Below are positions 24,901 through 38,700 of a DNA stretch of 64,000 nucleotides, piece after piece. How positions within the stretch are numbered: the first letter of the stretch is position 1; each line of letters opens with the position of its first letter. Both the position numbers and the translations under genes were made by a program. This DNA is from Zonotrichia leucophrys gambelii (Eukaryota; Chordata; Aves; Passeriformes; Passerellidae): the NCBI RefSeq assembly GCF_028769735.1, contig NC_088187.1:12197183-12261182 (forward strand), given 5' to 3'. The notes beneath the pieces were generated by a model, which was not told the origin of the DNA, made no database searches, and saw only the letters and a program-made list of their open reading frames with translations.

Positions 24901-25338
24901 GTTATAAACTTGTTTTAATCCTATTTCAAAAAATCTTGTTAGGTAGTCATGGTGATTCTAGACAGGAGAGTCAAAATGCTTTAAAAATCAGAAAAATATT
25001 CACTGCAAGATAATCACTTTTGTTAACTACCTGGAATGTTGCCTTTTTCAGGAAAACTCCTGGATGCAACGGGGAGGTACATGTTTGTTTTCATTATTGC
25101 TGGAATTGAAGTTACCACCTCAGCCCTTGTATTGGCCTTGGGAAATTTCTTCTGCATTAAGAAAAAATCAGAAGAACCGCATACAAAAGAAGAAGCAGCA
25201 GAAAGAGAGGAATTAAACAAATGTGAAAACAAAACTCCTGAAGATGCCAAAGTGGACTCTATTGAAGTGGAGCAGTTTCTGAAAGATGAGCCTGAAAAAA
25301 ATGGCGAAGTTGTAACTAACCCAGAAACATGTGTATGA
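21741..25338 (+). CDS. SLC16A3: SLC16A3, monocarboxylate transporter 4 (MCT4), four coding exons
   Basis: Coding exons 21741-21963, 22527-22670, 23016-23783 and 25052-25338 join in phase into 473 codons (human MCT4 has 465). The product is a 12-helix major-facilitator proton-lactate symporter of the plasma membrane that exports lactate from glycolytic cells. Family signatures are visible: DGGWGW at residues 17-22 leading into helix 1, [11 protein letters not shown] before helix 5, a charged central loop between helices 6 and 7 ([17 protein letters not shown]), and the functional Asp/Arg pair in FIDIFARP in helix 8. The acidic C-tail ends ETCV, close to the ETSV-type mammalian end. Start: ATG with A at -3 and G at +4, 22 nt after an acceptor (TTTCTTAG). 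The start [20 protein letters not shown] is near-identical to the chicken protein. MCT1 is excluded by this N-terminus. Basigin is the usual partner. Confidence 0.97.
22362..22425 (-). mobile_element. CR1 LINE remnant
   Basis: Short inverted CR1 3' end (AGAATCACTGAAGTTGGAAA then GACC...), strongly diverged, in SLC16A3 intron 1. Confidence 0.5.
22527..22670 (+). CDS. SLC16A3: SLC16A3 coding exon 2
   Basis: 144 nt, phase 1 to phase 1, acceptor TTGCCTAG, donor ACTG|GTAAGT. Encodes the helix 2-3-4 region ([20 protein letters not shown]). Confidence 0.95.
23016..23783 (+). CDS. SLC16A3: SLC16A3 coding exon 3
   Basis: 768 nt, the main exon (helices 4-11 and the central loop), acceptor CTACTACAG. 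The donor is GCAG|GCAAGT, a GC rather than GT donor. The frame continues only with this site (GC at 23784-23785), and the open frame runs a further seven codons into the intron to a stop. Confidence 0.95.
25052..25338 (+). CDS. SLC16A3: SLC16A3 coding exon 4 with stop
   Basis: 287 nt, acceptor CCTTTTTCAG, completing Gly then [13 protein letters not shown] (last helix) and a Lys/Glu-rich cytoplasmic tail to TGA at 25336-25338. Confidence 0.95.
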
Positions 25339-26925
25339 GCATAACAAGGAACTGAGAAGTGTTTAGAAAAGAAAGATTTCCAACGCTATTTATTTTAGAA
25401 ACAGAAATAGTTTAGGGTTGGGCCATCTGCTTTAGTAACTTGGGGCTAGTCAGCTCATCAGGTCTCTTTGGAAGCTGATTAGCTAGACAACATCTTACCG
25501 GAAAACTAGCTTTATTGGTAAAAGGTGGAACATTGTGGTTATGTATTTTATGTAAACTAAAAAAGCTTTTATGAACACAAGTAGGCTCTTGCTATGCATC
25601 ACCAGAAACTGCTCACTTGGAAGATACGGGAAAAGCATATTTTCAGAAAAGTGGAATTATATGTATGTTTTCAGACAATATTGATGAAATTGCTGTGTTG
25701 TGTGGCTAAATATAATTTCCCTACGTTCTCTGTGAAGGGAAAAGAGTTTGAGATGGATAAAAATCTCAGGAACTTAAAGGTCTCCATTAGGTTTTAGAAT
25801 TTCTTACCTTTTTAGATTTTTTTTTAGATAATTGGCTCAGCCCTAATTTAATTTTGATAAGATCTGTAACTTTGATTTATGTAAATGCATTTCTGCCTAA
25901 ATCTGTAACCTTTGCAATAATCACCTGGAAATCCTGTTTTTGGAAAGGCACATTACAGACAGTGTCCTCAGCAGATCACACAAGTGGTATTCTGAGATAG
26001 TACTAAAAAAACCCAAACAGCAGAATGGATCCTGACAGACCTTGAGGAAACAAAATTAGTCCACAAATCCATGCATTGTTTTCAGTAAAATTTCTCTAGA
26101 GCATTGAAAAATATTCCAAGTAACATGGACAAGATGATCAGTAGAATAGTCTGAAAAAGTGTCCATTTTGCATACAAAAGAAATGATGGTGCAAGTTTCT
26201 GGATGACTTACAGAGTGGGTAGACTTTGGGAAGAGACTGAACTACTTTGAAACATGTTAGTCATCCATAAAATGCAATGTTAGCATCATGGAAAGGTTTT
26301 AATATGTTTAGTTTTGAGGTTTTTTTCTACCCCATTTATCCCACTTCCCTACCCCCCAGCTTAATCTATGGAAGTTCAAAGTGCCATTCTTGCTGTTTGA
26401 GGAAACATGACAGAACTGTTGATAATTTTTATGATGGCATGGTACTGAATAGAAAAGGAAGGCATTGTGTTTTTTTTCCCACCCAAAACCACTCAAGAAA
26501 TGTAATTTTTAAAAATATAAAATCATGCTACTGCATCTCATCTCTCAAATCTGCTTATAAAAAACTGAATAGGCTTTGTAACTGCAGTAACAATCTTCAA
26601 AACAGACTAAATGTAACAGATTCAATTTTCTTAGTAGTAGCAAAGGAATACTGGCTTTCAGGTGCCAAAATTGTTCTGCTTAATAACTGAAAATTGAAAG
26701 ACCCTAATCCCTTACAATTCAGTATCCACTTAAAATTTCTAACGGAAACAAAGTGCCAAAACCATGAACCATTCTCTAATGAATGATACCAACTTCCATT
26801 TTGGAAGTTTCTTCAAAATGGTTTTGCAATGTTAGGACAACCTTGCACAGAAATCGGAAGGTTAGAAATATAACTTTAAAAAGAAATGGATGCGACATAG
26901 AATAAACTGGTTTTACATCCTATGT
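25339..26925 (+). other. SLC16A3: SLC16A3 3' UTR (proximal form)
   Basis: AT-rich plus-strand sequence after the stop. The first good AATAAA is at 26901-26906. The true end may be this or the distal signal at 29.78 kb. Confidence 0.5.
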
Positions 26926-29029
26926 AGTGCATTATTTTAAAGTCTTATTAATTTAGTGGCAGCAATCGTAGTGAATGGTATTTTCCAGTTGTAACAGCTT
27001 GCTTACTGAACTTAGCTCCAGTTTGCTAAAGACTAAATTGGTACTTGAAGCACAACACTGATAACTCCAGAAGGCAAGAGAAAAACGGAATCCACAGAGT
27101 AATTTATTATATCCTTGGAGGCTGCTTCAGATGATACATGAAAGCCTGATACAGCTTTCAGATTGGAGTTCCCTGTTGTTTCAAAAAGCAGAAACTGAAA
27201 ACCTTTCCAAAGGTGAATTCAGATTCTCAGACAGCCATTTCTGACTTACCGTGTGCTTTGATCACTGGATTTCTTTGCTAGATAATGCTATGCAGTTATC
27301 ACAGAATGAAATGGTTATTCTGCAAATTGTCCAGACTGCTTTATAGGTGACAGAATGTCATTTGTGCTTATCATACTGACTTTCCAGACTATGTTTCATT
27401 TTCCATACATAATACTTTTACAGTTAAGCTGGAAAAAATTTTATGCTGTAATTTTATGTGATTTGAGACAGAAAAAGAAGTTAGGAAGACAAGGAGACAC
27501 GGTTCAACAAGAAACCATAAATCATCTTGTAAGCAAAACTGGTGTTAATAGAAAGGCCTCATTTGCCAATACAAGTTATTTTCTTCCACTCAAAGACCAA
27601 TACCATTGACTGGGACTGCCAATGCTCTTGTGCTGTTTTCAGCACAGGCCTACCAATGGCTTGCAGTATTTATGACAGCAGGAGATGCTTACTGAATGAC
27701 AGTGGTCAAATCAAAGGACTCCTTTATTGACTGTGAGGAAAAAAAGGATTAGAATTTAATTCACTAAGCAGTTTAAAAAAACATATTATCAGTGTAAAAT
27801 CTTTTATCATTTTAATTAATTGCAAGAAGCATCAATACAAAGGTGAGAAACTCCTAATGTAGCTCTCTTAGCAACATCCAAAGTGGCAGGCTTGAGAGTA
27901 CTTCAGAGTTTTAGAGCCAGTTAAGCTCCTTGCTCCCATTCAGTTCCACTCAAGGTAACACCAAAGTGTGTGGTAGCCCTCCAGTCCTCATTCTGTTCAG
28001 CTGCCTTTATCTTCTTGGAAAGAGATTCGTTAAACTGATGGGAAGGAAACCTCCATGCCAGATATCCAGGCTGAACACCTGCTGGCCATTACACTAGACT
28101 GGGCTGAAGCATGTACCCAACTGCTCCAATAACCCTTTGTGGCCATGTCAATACATCTCCTATTTTATAGATCTCCCTCCTTCTACCCCAGTGTGTTAAA
28201 AACTCAAAACCAACCAAAACTAAACCCCACAAGCATCGAGTCCTTAGGTTCCCAGCACTGTCCAGCCAGGCTTCTTTTTAATTTAACTCTGCTTACTGTA
28301 AATATTTAAATAGATTGATAAATATTTTTTTAAAAGTATTTTGTATATTTAAAAGCAAGGAACTGATTTAAATTCTTCCAGATACTTTGCTACTCTATTT
28401 CTTTAATCTCAGTACCAACTGAGATGCCCTTAAGAGCGGTCTGCGAGATGTGCTCATCCACATATTTTGAGGATGTACACATCGAAGCCATAAAGCATTG
28501 CTAAGGAGACACTGATTGCTCAGGGTCACAGGCAGAACAGTTTCATGCAACATCTACCCAGATGAACCTTTGTTCCACCTTCACTTGATTAAAATTTTGT
28601 GATTTGAAAAAAGGGAAAAGGAAAAGGAAGGGAATGTAGGTAATTATGCAACCAAGTTGCGAAGCATCCAAAGATTCTAGTTTACTCCTACATCATACAC
28701 TATTGAAACATATATAATTTCTTTTGACACACAGATCATGAATATATCTAAGAAGTCTGGAAAGTAAACAATCAAAAAACCAAAACAGTTTTCCAAGATT
28801 CTTTCTCTGAAAGTCGTGAATAGTCTTTTACCCCGCAGGCTGGCAAAATTTTGAAAGCATTTTGGATCTTCACACATTCTATAAATTGTGTACTATAGGA
28901 TTTATTGGCAAAGTATTGTATGATTGATTATGTAATAGGTCTTAGAAAAGTAAGGGCCTGATGCAAGGAGATTAAATGTGCATAAATGCCAGTAATACAC
29001 AGAGACTAGATAAAAAAGAATACATGTGT

Positions 29030-29085
29030 TTGCACATACATACGTACATATGTGTGTAGATACATACATACATACATGAATAAAA
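29030..29085. repeat. (CATA)n / (TACA)n microsatellite, imperfect
   Basis: Alternating TACATACATACG and TGTGTGTAG blocks; the longest pure run is ATACATACATACATACAT. Confidence 0.8.
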
Positions 29086-29777
29086 ATATATACGTAAACA
29101 CGCAAAATACCCACAGGAGTAGATTACAGACAGTTTGCCCATTTATTAGACAGTGAGCAGAGTTAAAATTATTTTCTTCCTCCTATACAAAGATCAGTTT
29201 GCTTTTTTGAAAATTCTAAATTAAATATTTTGTACCCATTTGGAGCCTAGAAGACCTCAGCAGAACTAGAAGTCTTAAAGTAATGCAGCTGTTTCAAAAT
29301 AAGCCAGTCCCCTAAAGTTAAGACTTGAGATGGATGGTATGAAGATATGGTGTAAAGGACTGGAGAGATTTTGTGTAATATTAAATTCCATCTACACAAA
29401 CGGGTATTAGGCCACATAGAATCATTCTTTAAAAATAAATTAGAACATTCCCCTAATCAAGCAACCAATCTTCAAAATGAAAAAGCAAAATTCATATATG
29501 CACCATTGGCACATCCCAAAGAAAATGTTTAGTTTGGTAGACAATTATAAAAGGAAGAATTTCAGAATGCAAACTCTTACACGTTACAACATGTAAGTAT
29601 TGACTTATGTAGTGTGTCTGTGTCTCTTTGCCACACTCATCTATAGGATTATGAGAAGCAATTAATTTTGTGCGAGATGACATTTTGTTTCTTGTTAATG
29701 CACTTTAATGTAATGTGTATATTTATACTTAGTAATTTTTTTTATGCTTTTCTAGTAAACTGTTGCAAATGTAGTGA

Positions 29778-29787
29778 ATAAATAAAT
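29778..29787 (+). terminator. SLC16A3: Distal polyadenylation signal cluster (AATAAATAAA)
   Basis: Two overlapping AATAAA hexamers followed within 40 nt by a GTG-rich stretch. The preceding 3 kb holds no gene, so a long SLC16A3 3' UTR could end here. Confidence 0.4.
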
Positions 29788-32336
29788 ATCTGATTGTCAA
29801 AAACTGTGGGTTTGAGAAAATAAGCTGAGGAAAAATTAACTTTAGCACCCCAATATGGATATTAGGCTTCATTTGCACATACCTATTAAACCGCTATACA
29901 GGGACAAGAGTGTTTATAGAGAAGAGCTGACACTCAGCTGACAGGCAGCCACAATTTAATGTGGGCAAGGGGACTGCTTTTGTCATGACTCATAGTTTGG
30001 CCAATTCCAAAATGGATATGTGCTTCTGCTGTAAGTGATCCTGAAAACTACTTTAAAGCATCATCTAATTTAAAATAACAGCAATTAATTTTGTACTGTG
30101 CTTTGTAAAAAATATTAATGTTCTCCTTTGAATAGTGCTCCAGATTTTGTCTGCAGGTAAAGTTTTATGAACTGTCTTGAGTTATAAAGCCCAAAATATT
30201 TTGAACACTGACATGTTGGCAAGCTGTCTGTACTGTCAAGTGATGCTCTTCAGAATTTGAAAGCTCCTAAGAAAACACAGTGCAGGCATACATTTATGTT
30301 GTGGGTTTTTGGCTCCTATGGTACCTCAGCTAGGACTAGCTCCTCAAGGTATAATCTCAAGGCTACATCCAGGTGAATCAAAATTACAAGCAATGTAATT
30401 CACAAGCAAGACCGATCTTTTGGAATCTGAAGGTACATACTTGTGCTTAATCTGTGTCAAGAGATCTTTGAGAAAACTTTCAAAGCTCACTTAAAAAAGT
30501 TTCTCTGTATATTTACACTGAAAAGGTCGCAGGTCTAGTTTACATAAACACATCCTCCCCTTAGTATTTGAATAGATACACGATTACCTTTTATGGTAGT
30601 TTAATTAAATTGGCAAGACTTAAGGTGTAATCAAATGCTTTGCAACCCAATGGCCAAACCAAGCCATATACTGCTGCAGGAATTAATATTACTCAGTGGA
30701 CTAAAATGACAGAACTTACTAGCATGTAGTCAGCCCACTCTTGTGACAGAAAACCAGAATTTATCTTTGCCTCTGGCTGTCTTTGAGTCTGAAAGAAGTA
30801 GGGCCAATCACTGTAGGGGAAAATGTGCTTGATCTGATTTGCACAGCTGCTGTTTCCTGCTGCTGGACCTGTTGAAGAAAGTACTCCTCTACTTCTGGAA
30901 GACTAAACCTTGACAACAGCAGTGGCGCCGCGAATGAGAAGCAACAGCTTTGGAATGGATTGTTTCAGCAGCTTTCTCAATGCTTCTGAAACAGAGGTTA
31001 TTTTTGTGTCAGTTAAAATGCTTATGCTCTTAAAAGCATTTTGCTAGTGACACAGTCAGTGAGATCAGCAGTCCTGTATTTGTCTGAGAATGTATGGCAA
31101 ATTAAGATACGGAGTAAAAAGCTACTTACCTCTAGATATACACTGTTATTTCCTTGACTGAGCTCCGTATTTGCTTCATCATGTCAGCAACATTTCAGCT
31201 GGCAGCCTTCCTCACTACTCCCAGATGAATACTTCAGAGCATTAAGAAAGGATAGCTTTTGCTCTTCTGACTTTTCATTTACTACTCTTTCAACAGTTTA
31301 AAACCTTTCACAATAAAACTCTGAACCCAATGAAAAAGTATATACAGATTTTAGTATTTAAAATTCTTAAACAGCAAAAGACCTTCTGAGTCTCGTTGAA
31401 AAACGTGCCTTAAGATCCATTGATGACGTGTCAGACAAAATACATTTTTTTTGGCCGTGAGAGCAGAGAAACATTTGCTGTTAGGGGTCATCTAAGAAAA
31501 AGAACTGTGCATGATCTCAAATTACCCTGGCTTATCCTTTCCTTAAGGATTAAGGGAAATACCAGAAGCTGTGTCCTGCCTTTGTGCCTGTAATGCTTGC
31601 AGGTCTGAACCAAGCTGAGGACCGTAACTGAACAATTTTTTTTTCCTTGTAGTGCTCAGGACTAAGTATTTTCTTTTTAGTGTATAATGTACCAAATGAA
31701 TTCTTGTTCCACATCCCATCCCAAACATCCTGGATTGGTCACGGTAAAGACACTGTAGACTAGGGCTTAATAATTTAAGATGATCCACGACATTTTTCCC
31801 TTTTTCCACTTTTTCACATTCCTCTTTGTCCATTAGGCATACATATATATCTCAGACCTATACCTTAAGCATTTTGAATCAAAAATTGCCCAAAATGTGA
31901 TTAACAAAGAACATTTTAGGCATATTTTTGTAGATTCTCTGTGTACAGTTCTCTGCTCATTTTCTACTATCCCTCTGCCTGAAGCATATAATGGGTTTGA
32001 CAGAAGAACCAAACCATACTAGTCTTAATAATCTTAAGCAAGGAAAAAACCCACCAATATCTAAGAAGTTGTAAAGTGTTAATACTGTGCAAATATCTGC
32101 TGAAAAAGTCGGTATGATTTGGCTGTGAAACAGATTCTTACTGAAGACCAGGCCTCTGAGCACTCTCCTTGCACAAAAGTATTGAACAGTACACATAGTC
32201 TATACCAATTCAGGTTCAGACAGTCACTGAAATCTATACATATGCATGTAAAATCAATAACTGTCACTTGAATGAATCAAAGGGAAATGTACTGTTTTTA
32301 ATAACAAAATACTGCATTCTTTCACAGTAAAACCTT

Positions 32337-35300
32337 TTTATTATTAACCTAACTCATCCAGTGAATTTTAGAAGCTGCTGTAGGATTAAGTTCATGATGG
32401 ATTACACTTGCTCACAATCTCAAAGCTTAAATTTTGATTTCTGAACAGATGGCCCAGCACTATTAAAAAAACAGTAGCATTGTTTGTTTTAATTTGGTAT
32501 TTTGTACACAAAGTGCAGCTCTTGTAAAGCAAAAGTCAAAGAACAAAATAAACGCCTTTTTATTTAATTATTTTAAAAGAGAAACTAAATATTCTTGAAA
32601 TCAACACGTATGCTGCTCTAGCCAATGCTATCCTCAAGGGTCTGGGACATAAGGAAACAAAGACAAGTAGTTATACTCATGACATTTTTCCTACTGGAAA
32701 CGATGACTTCATCAACGTGCCTTCCTCCAAGGAGTACTTTGAATATTTTCATGAAGCTAACGTGGAATACATGGACTCAAATGTTTTCTCTTAATGGCTC
32801 TCTTAAAGCAGAGGATTTATTTTCTTTTTTTTTTTAAAGTACTTGTACCGCAAAAACTCAAGGACTCTGTAACCACTCAAGATTATGTAAAACAGCGGCA
32901 CAGGTGGTATTTTCCATATAAAAGCATATACACAATTTTAAGCGAAAACCATGAGAAGAAATTAAAATATCCTTCCAACTTCTAAATGTCTGATAATAAG
33001 AAAACACGGAGGGTTCCTGAAGGTGTGCCTACCCTCAGGTTACAATAGACTTTTGAGAATCATATAGCAAAATCTGGAATTTTATTATACAGGGCACCAC
33101 TGTGAGTACACCTCACTATTTTTCTTGCCTTTATCTTAGCTCCCATAACTGATCTAATCTCAATTCCCCTACTATACTTTCTTATCAATACTCTGCATTA
33201 CTTGATACGCGAAAGCTTTTGTACAGAATAAAAAAACTTCTGGAAAAAAAAGAAGTATCCAAACAAAAACATTTACCTTTAAATTGGCAAAAAGGCATGC
33301 TTTCTGTGAGCAAAGTAATTAATGCTTTCTCTTTCTTCCTGTACACCCCAGGATTATAACTACCAAACTCTTTCACTGAAAGTTGTGCTACCAAGATAGT
33401 ATCTTCAAATGTTTGCAACTGACAATATTCTTTGTAGGTACAGAAATCCCTTGAAAAAAAGAAAAAAGAAGTGAGAAATGAGAAAAGAGAAGAAAAAAGG
33501 AAGAAAAGAGAAAAAAGAAAAGAGTTGCATCAGGTAAATGGTGAAGATTCATTGCAAGTCAGTAAGTTACACCAAGAAGAACAGAAGTTATTATGAATGT
33601 ATTTACACAACTGTTAAATTACACAAATACAGTGGTAGTACAAATGAAGTGCTTTGAGATACTGGTTTATACACAGGTTCATATAGACAGTCCAACTATT
33701 TTCTGCATGATGGAATTTAGCTATTATGAGGACAAAAACTGCCCACAAGTGAGTACAATTCTAGAAATCTGCAGTTAACTTTTAAGTATAGTACAGCAAT
33801 CTAATGGTCCAGATACATAGGAAATAAAAAGTCTGCTTTTTTCAGTCCCTCAAACACTACACTATTAACCACAGATATTTACAAGAAAAGCACAGTGAAG
33901 TGTAAAACTGCTCAAATGGTAGTGCACATGCCTAAAATACCAAAGTTTATAGTAACTGAGGAAATAATTCTCTTATGCAAACTTACCAGTCAATCAAATT
34001 CTTGCGCTTTTCCACTATACTCTCCCCAAACACACATTTCCCCAGTCTGACCCAGAGTAAACACAAGCAAATAGCTACTGTTATGAAAGCATCCAAAGAA
34101 GAATGATAATTCTTGGTACGGGGACTTTTGAGGGGGCAAAAAAGAATTTGTAAACACCCAAAAAATAAAAACTACTCTTCATAAAAATCTGCAGACCAAT
34201 ATACCTTTAAAAATTGTCTCCATTTCTCAAAATACCTAACTGTTCAAACAAAATCTCTGTACATACTTTCCAGCACAGAACTTCCCATAATTTCAGTCAT
34301 AAAGAGTTCTGGTACTGTTCCAAGTACCATAAGGACAGAACACGTACTTTTACAAGACCATTTACAGTAACAGACAGTATGAAGAATTTCCCATATTTCA
34401 TAACCAACAGGAGCCAACAATACCTGCAACAACCTGAGCATGTTGAGTCATTCATGCCTAGATAATTACTCTGGGCATTCTCAGGTTAAATATACTTAAG
34501 AATTAAATATGATATGCATCTGAATTGTAAAAATTCTCAGGATTTTATGGCAAGAATAGGTTATTATGTTTGTGGGGTGTTATTTAGGTTTTTTTTTTTT
34601 TGTATAAGAATTCCTTTTTTGAGTCTTGGCATGTAACAGAAGGCCTAAATCAATGTATTTATAAACATGTGGATTCTGAATGAAACATGCAAATTCTCTG
34701 AAGATTCAGCAGCAATGTCTATTTTGCACTTGTAACAGTCTCCAAGCTAATCAGCCTCAGCGGAGAAGAAACAAAATTTTCTGAGTAAAAACAATGTTTG
34801 AAAGTATCCATTCACCCAAACTAAGCAGAGAGACAGAACAAGCTTTCTAATTCTAAATCCCTCAAGTGTCAGTCTTTTACTTTGTTCTTAATGTTCTTTA
34901 CAAAAAAAGAAATTCATCATTACAATCTCTACTATACTTAAGACTCTCCTGCAGGGTATTTTGTTATCCTCTTCTATGAAACACAATGAGTATTTAAAAA
35001 TTCATTTGTGCTACACAGAAAGTTAAATGTCCAGTGTGAATGAAGACAGCAAACAGTAACATAAACCTCTAACAGTTTTAAAATCTTCATGAAAAAACCG
35101 ACTCAGAATGGGACAATACGTGAAAGTAAACAATTTAAATAACAGCAGATGGTTTTGATTCATTTACATGTTCCCTGGCAGACTAATCTTTTAAACAAGA
35201 AATTTCAAGTCATTATCTTTAGTTCAGGTTTGTTTATACTCTACATTTTTAAATCAGACAAAAGCAAGAGTTCTTTACAGAGAAGTAAGCCAATAATTTT

Positions 35301-35673
35301 AGCAAAATGATACAAAAAACTTTCTTAAACCAAGTAAAAGATTTATAGTTACAGTAGAATAATAAAAAGGGAGTAAAGTCTGCCGCCTGTGGAGGGAAAA
35401 CTGAAATGGCCATCCAGTAACAGGCGGTGAACTCTGTAAACCATCTTTCTTTTCCAGCCCTGTTACCACAGGGTTCTCTTAAGGTCATTGGGTTTCTGGG
35501 AAAAGCGTCCTGTAATGGCAGCTGCTGGAGTCTCTGCATGTTCCTCCAAGAGCTTTTTAGGTCACATGGAGAACTCCAATTTCCGCTCTAGTTTAGGGTA
35601 TATTTGCTAGTAAAGCCACTGGCAACATGGGAGATCAGCCATGCATTATCTGCCCTCCATGGCAAAATAATTT
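32337..35673 (-). other. CSNK1D: CSNK1D 3' UTR (extent inferred)
   Basis: Sequence downstream of the distal CSNK1D stop. Minus-strand AATAAA hexamers occur at 33081-33086, 32559-32564 and 32337-32342; the last two are about 3 kb from the stop. No gene on either strand. Confidence 0.4.
33447..33525. repeat. GA-rich low-complexity tract
   Basis: About 80 bp of GAAAA/GAAAAAG purine sequence on the plus strand; pyrimidine tract in the CSNK1D transcript. Confidence 0.85.
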
Positions 35674-35724
35674 TCACCGGTGCACAGCAGACTGGAGAAC
35701 ACTGGTAGTAACCCGAGCAGGAAT
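35674..35724 (-). CDS. CSNK1D: CSNK1D last exon (delta-1 tail)
   Basis: Sixteen codons [16 protein letters not shown] and TGA, acceptor GCTTTGGTAG, phase 0 from exon 8. Slightly diverged from the mammalian delta-1 tail but same length and same end (VHR). Confidence 0.93.
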   Translation of the reverse strand: MPARVTTSVLQSAVHR

Positions 35725-38700
35725 CTACCAAAGCCAAAAAACAAGACAACATCAGCACACATCCTTCCAGTTAACATACAAGTGTCTCGCAATGTACTTC
35801 TAAACTATCAACTGCCAAAATATAAGTGTGTGAATTTAAAATTCAGTGAGCAATATTATGTTTCACATCCACCTATAGCTACACAAAGTTCCCTACAATC
35901 TTCCTCTTTTATTAGAAGTTAACACGGAAAATTCACCTTTCCAGTCAGAGGGGATGTTTTGAAGAAAATTAGAGCATAAACATGTGCAGAAGAACGAACC
36001 AACCAGATCAAAACACTATCAACGCACAGTAATAGACTCAATGGATAATTAATTAAAAAAAATATTAAGAAGGTAAAAAAGAAATTCATTATTTTCAATA
36101 GCTTTTCTCTGTCCATGGGACACTGATACCTCTTGTATTTCCATAGCTTGACCTACTGAAGCAAGCGTAGCATTATTTCTTACCACTTTCACTGTGAAAG
36201 TGAAAAACCATACATCTCTGCAATTTAAGAAGCGAGAAACATCTAAGTAGCTGGATCGGTATTCAGTATTTGTTTCAGTTGTGAACAACTACAAATACTA
36301 AGGCATACAGTACAGGCCAACCAATGCAGCCACATACCAGACCAGACCAGAATGTGCATGTTTCCTGCATACAGGCTTTTCAATGCAAAGCTCTAGGTTT
36401 ACTTTTCTGCATTTTTTGTAACATCTATTTGTTTACTAAGATCTGATAACTGGTCTTTAAAGTGTTAAGCTGTCATTTACAGTTGGATCTTTTTAATGCT
36501 ATACACTGTTCGAGAAGCAGGTTGTGCAGAGTCAGCCAAGCACACAAAGCAGAAGGAGAAAACAGAAGAGAAATAGCAGGACTCTTCACCAACTAGAGAT
36601 ACAGGATTAATGCAAGCTTAAGCTTTATAGAGAAAGTGAGACAGCAGACAAGAGTTACACAACAGAATTTATTAAGGAACAGAAAAATCTCACAGCTTTT
36701 TTTTAATATATAGCAAATCAAAGAAGCTTTTGAAATACTTAAGAAAAGTATCCCTCAGCCACTAAGGTTCAGATTCCAACTGAAAGCTGTTATTTCTCAT
36801 ATGAAACCTATTATTGCCAAAAGCAGAACAGACTAAAAAGCCAAAAGCTGCACACAGAAAGGCAGAGATTTCTACTGCACTGAACAGTGGAAAGGACTTG
36901 GTAATACCTAAATTCAAGCCTGCCTACCTCTGAGATGCTCATGGTCAACTATTCCTGTTAGTATGTGAACGTTTGTTTTAAATATAGATCTGAACAGATC
37001 TGAGTATTTTTAAAATGAGAGTTCATAAGGCATGGAGAAGAATATAAAACAGTGAAAAATGGACATGGCTGTAGTAGAACATTCCATTAATGAAAAGACA
37101 AGACAGAGCCTCGTCAGAGCAATACTGTCAATTGAGTCTTCATACAGGTATTTTGCTTTTATGATTCTGAAGCAGATCTGTTTTTTAATGGATGACATAC
37201 TGCTGCATCAATATCCTTGGAAAGACACGTAATTCTCATACAGCTAAAATTTTGACTTGGTTATTTTACTTTATTGTTGATACTTGAACAATTTTAGGGA
37301 CCTTTTTAAGTCACATTATTGTCAACTCTGCTTATAAGTCCAAGTGGAACAGCAGTAGTAACTCAGCTTTTGGAAAGACGTTTGCTTTTAAGTTAGAGAA
37401 AAATCAGTGCTTCATCAAGCATCTGACCAGAAGGCACAGATACAATATGAGATCACATGAGTAGAAGAAGCAAAGTCGGATGTTTCCAAAGAGTTTTCTC
37501 CCCATCCCATACAATGTTTTGGTGTCTAATGAGAAGCACTCACCCAGTGCTGCCTTCCAACGAAAGGAGACGAGCAGCTACTTGCCATGGTGTTCGAAAG
37601 GAATGCTATTCTGAGGTAGGGGAAAAGACAGTAATTTTTAACAGTTCCACTGCCCCAATATATAAAGATGTCTTAATAAAAATCCAACCTGAACTTGTAG
37701 TAGCAACTCTATCTTTTGAGAAGCTCTGATTTCAGACTTCTATAAGACATTTCCATCATATTAAGAGGCGCGTAAAAGAAACAAATCATTAATCCTCAAA
37801 GGAAGCTGACAGGGTCAGAAGAACAATGCAGAGTATGATGCCTATTAAGATGGGTGGAGAAAGATTTGTGGATACAGAAATGAAAAATGAAGAAGCACTT
37901 GAAGTATGGCACAACACTTAAGTTATTCAATGCCAGTGTTGGCTATAGTCTTTTAAAACTTTCTTCCATCAAAGAGCCATAATCAAATATTTCTTTGTGC
38001 AGAACTTCAATCTTTCCTTTCAACTACAGAGAATACCTCTATTACCAATTGGAATTTGCCACAGCTTTGACTGTTGGGTGCTGAACATGTTACATTCAAG
38101 AAAAAAAATATTAAACAACTTACTGTGTAACCACGAGCAGTCAGACTGAACCTTTCGTTGAAGGAAATGAAGACTACTCACCCACAACTAGACTCTTGAG
38201 ATGATCATGCTTTCAGGATTCAGTCTGTGCATGTGGACCAGCAGAACTGATTCAAAGTAGTTTTTACTAGAATACTCATTACCTTATTTACTACCTCCTT
38301 TATTACACCCCTTAATGTTTAAAAACTTTGTGTAAAGGAGACTTAAAAACTTTGTGTAAAGGAGACTTAGGGAACAACTCAGAGTGTTCAGGAGCAGATG
38401 GATCTTTTAACAGTTGGTATGACTTTCTGTCTAACACACTGCACACAGAGCTGAAATTTAGGTTTGCTTTAAACTTGAACACAACACTTAGAAATGAATC
38501 GAGTCTCGATGCAAAGGCAGAGAGGAGAGATGATCTACTTATTTTAGAAGTTGTTTCAGTAGGTAACTACTTTCACTTAGACCTCTATTTTGCCTTTCTT
38601 TACTTGTGAGTGGTTTTAATTTTAATTTTATGTGTTAGGTTCTTCACATATTTTCTCCTTAAACATTAATTCCTGTTAAAATCATTTTGTCTCAAACACC

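Larger units (their letters stand above)
26926..32330. other. Gap between convergent SLC16A3 and CSNK1D 3' ends
   Basis: AT-rich; no coding exons, CR1 or CpG island. Contains a degraded TACA/TGTG microsatellite at about 29030-29085. Confidence 0.5.

Noticed and set aside
26277..26690. Plus-strand frame of 137 codons after SLC16A3
   Set aside because: Within the SLC16A3 3' UTR, low-complexity AT-rich composition, no splice signals or homology recognised.
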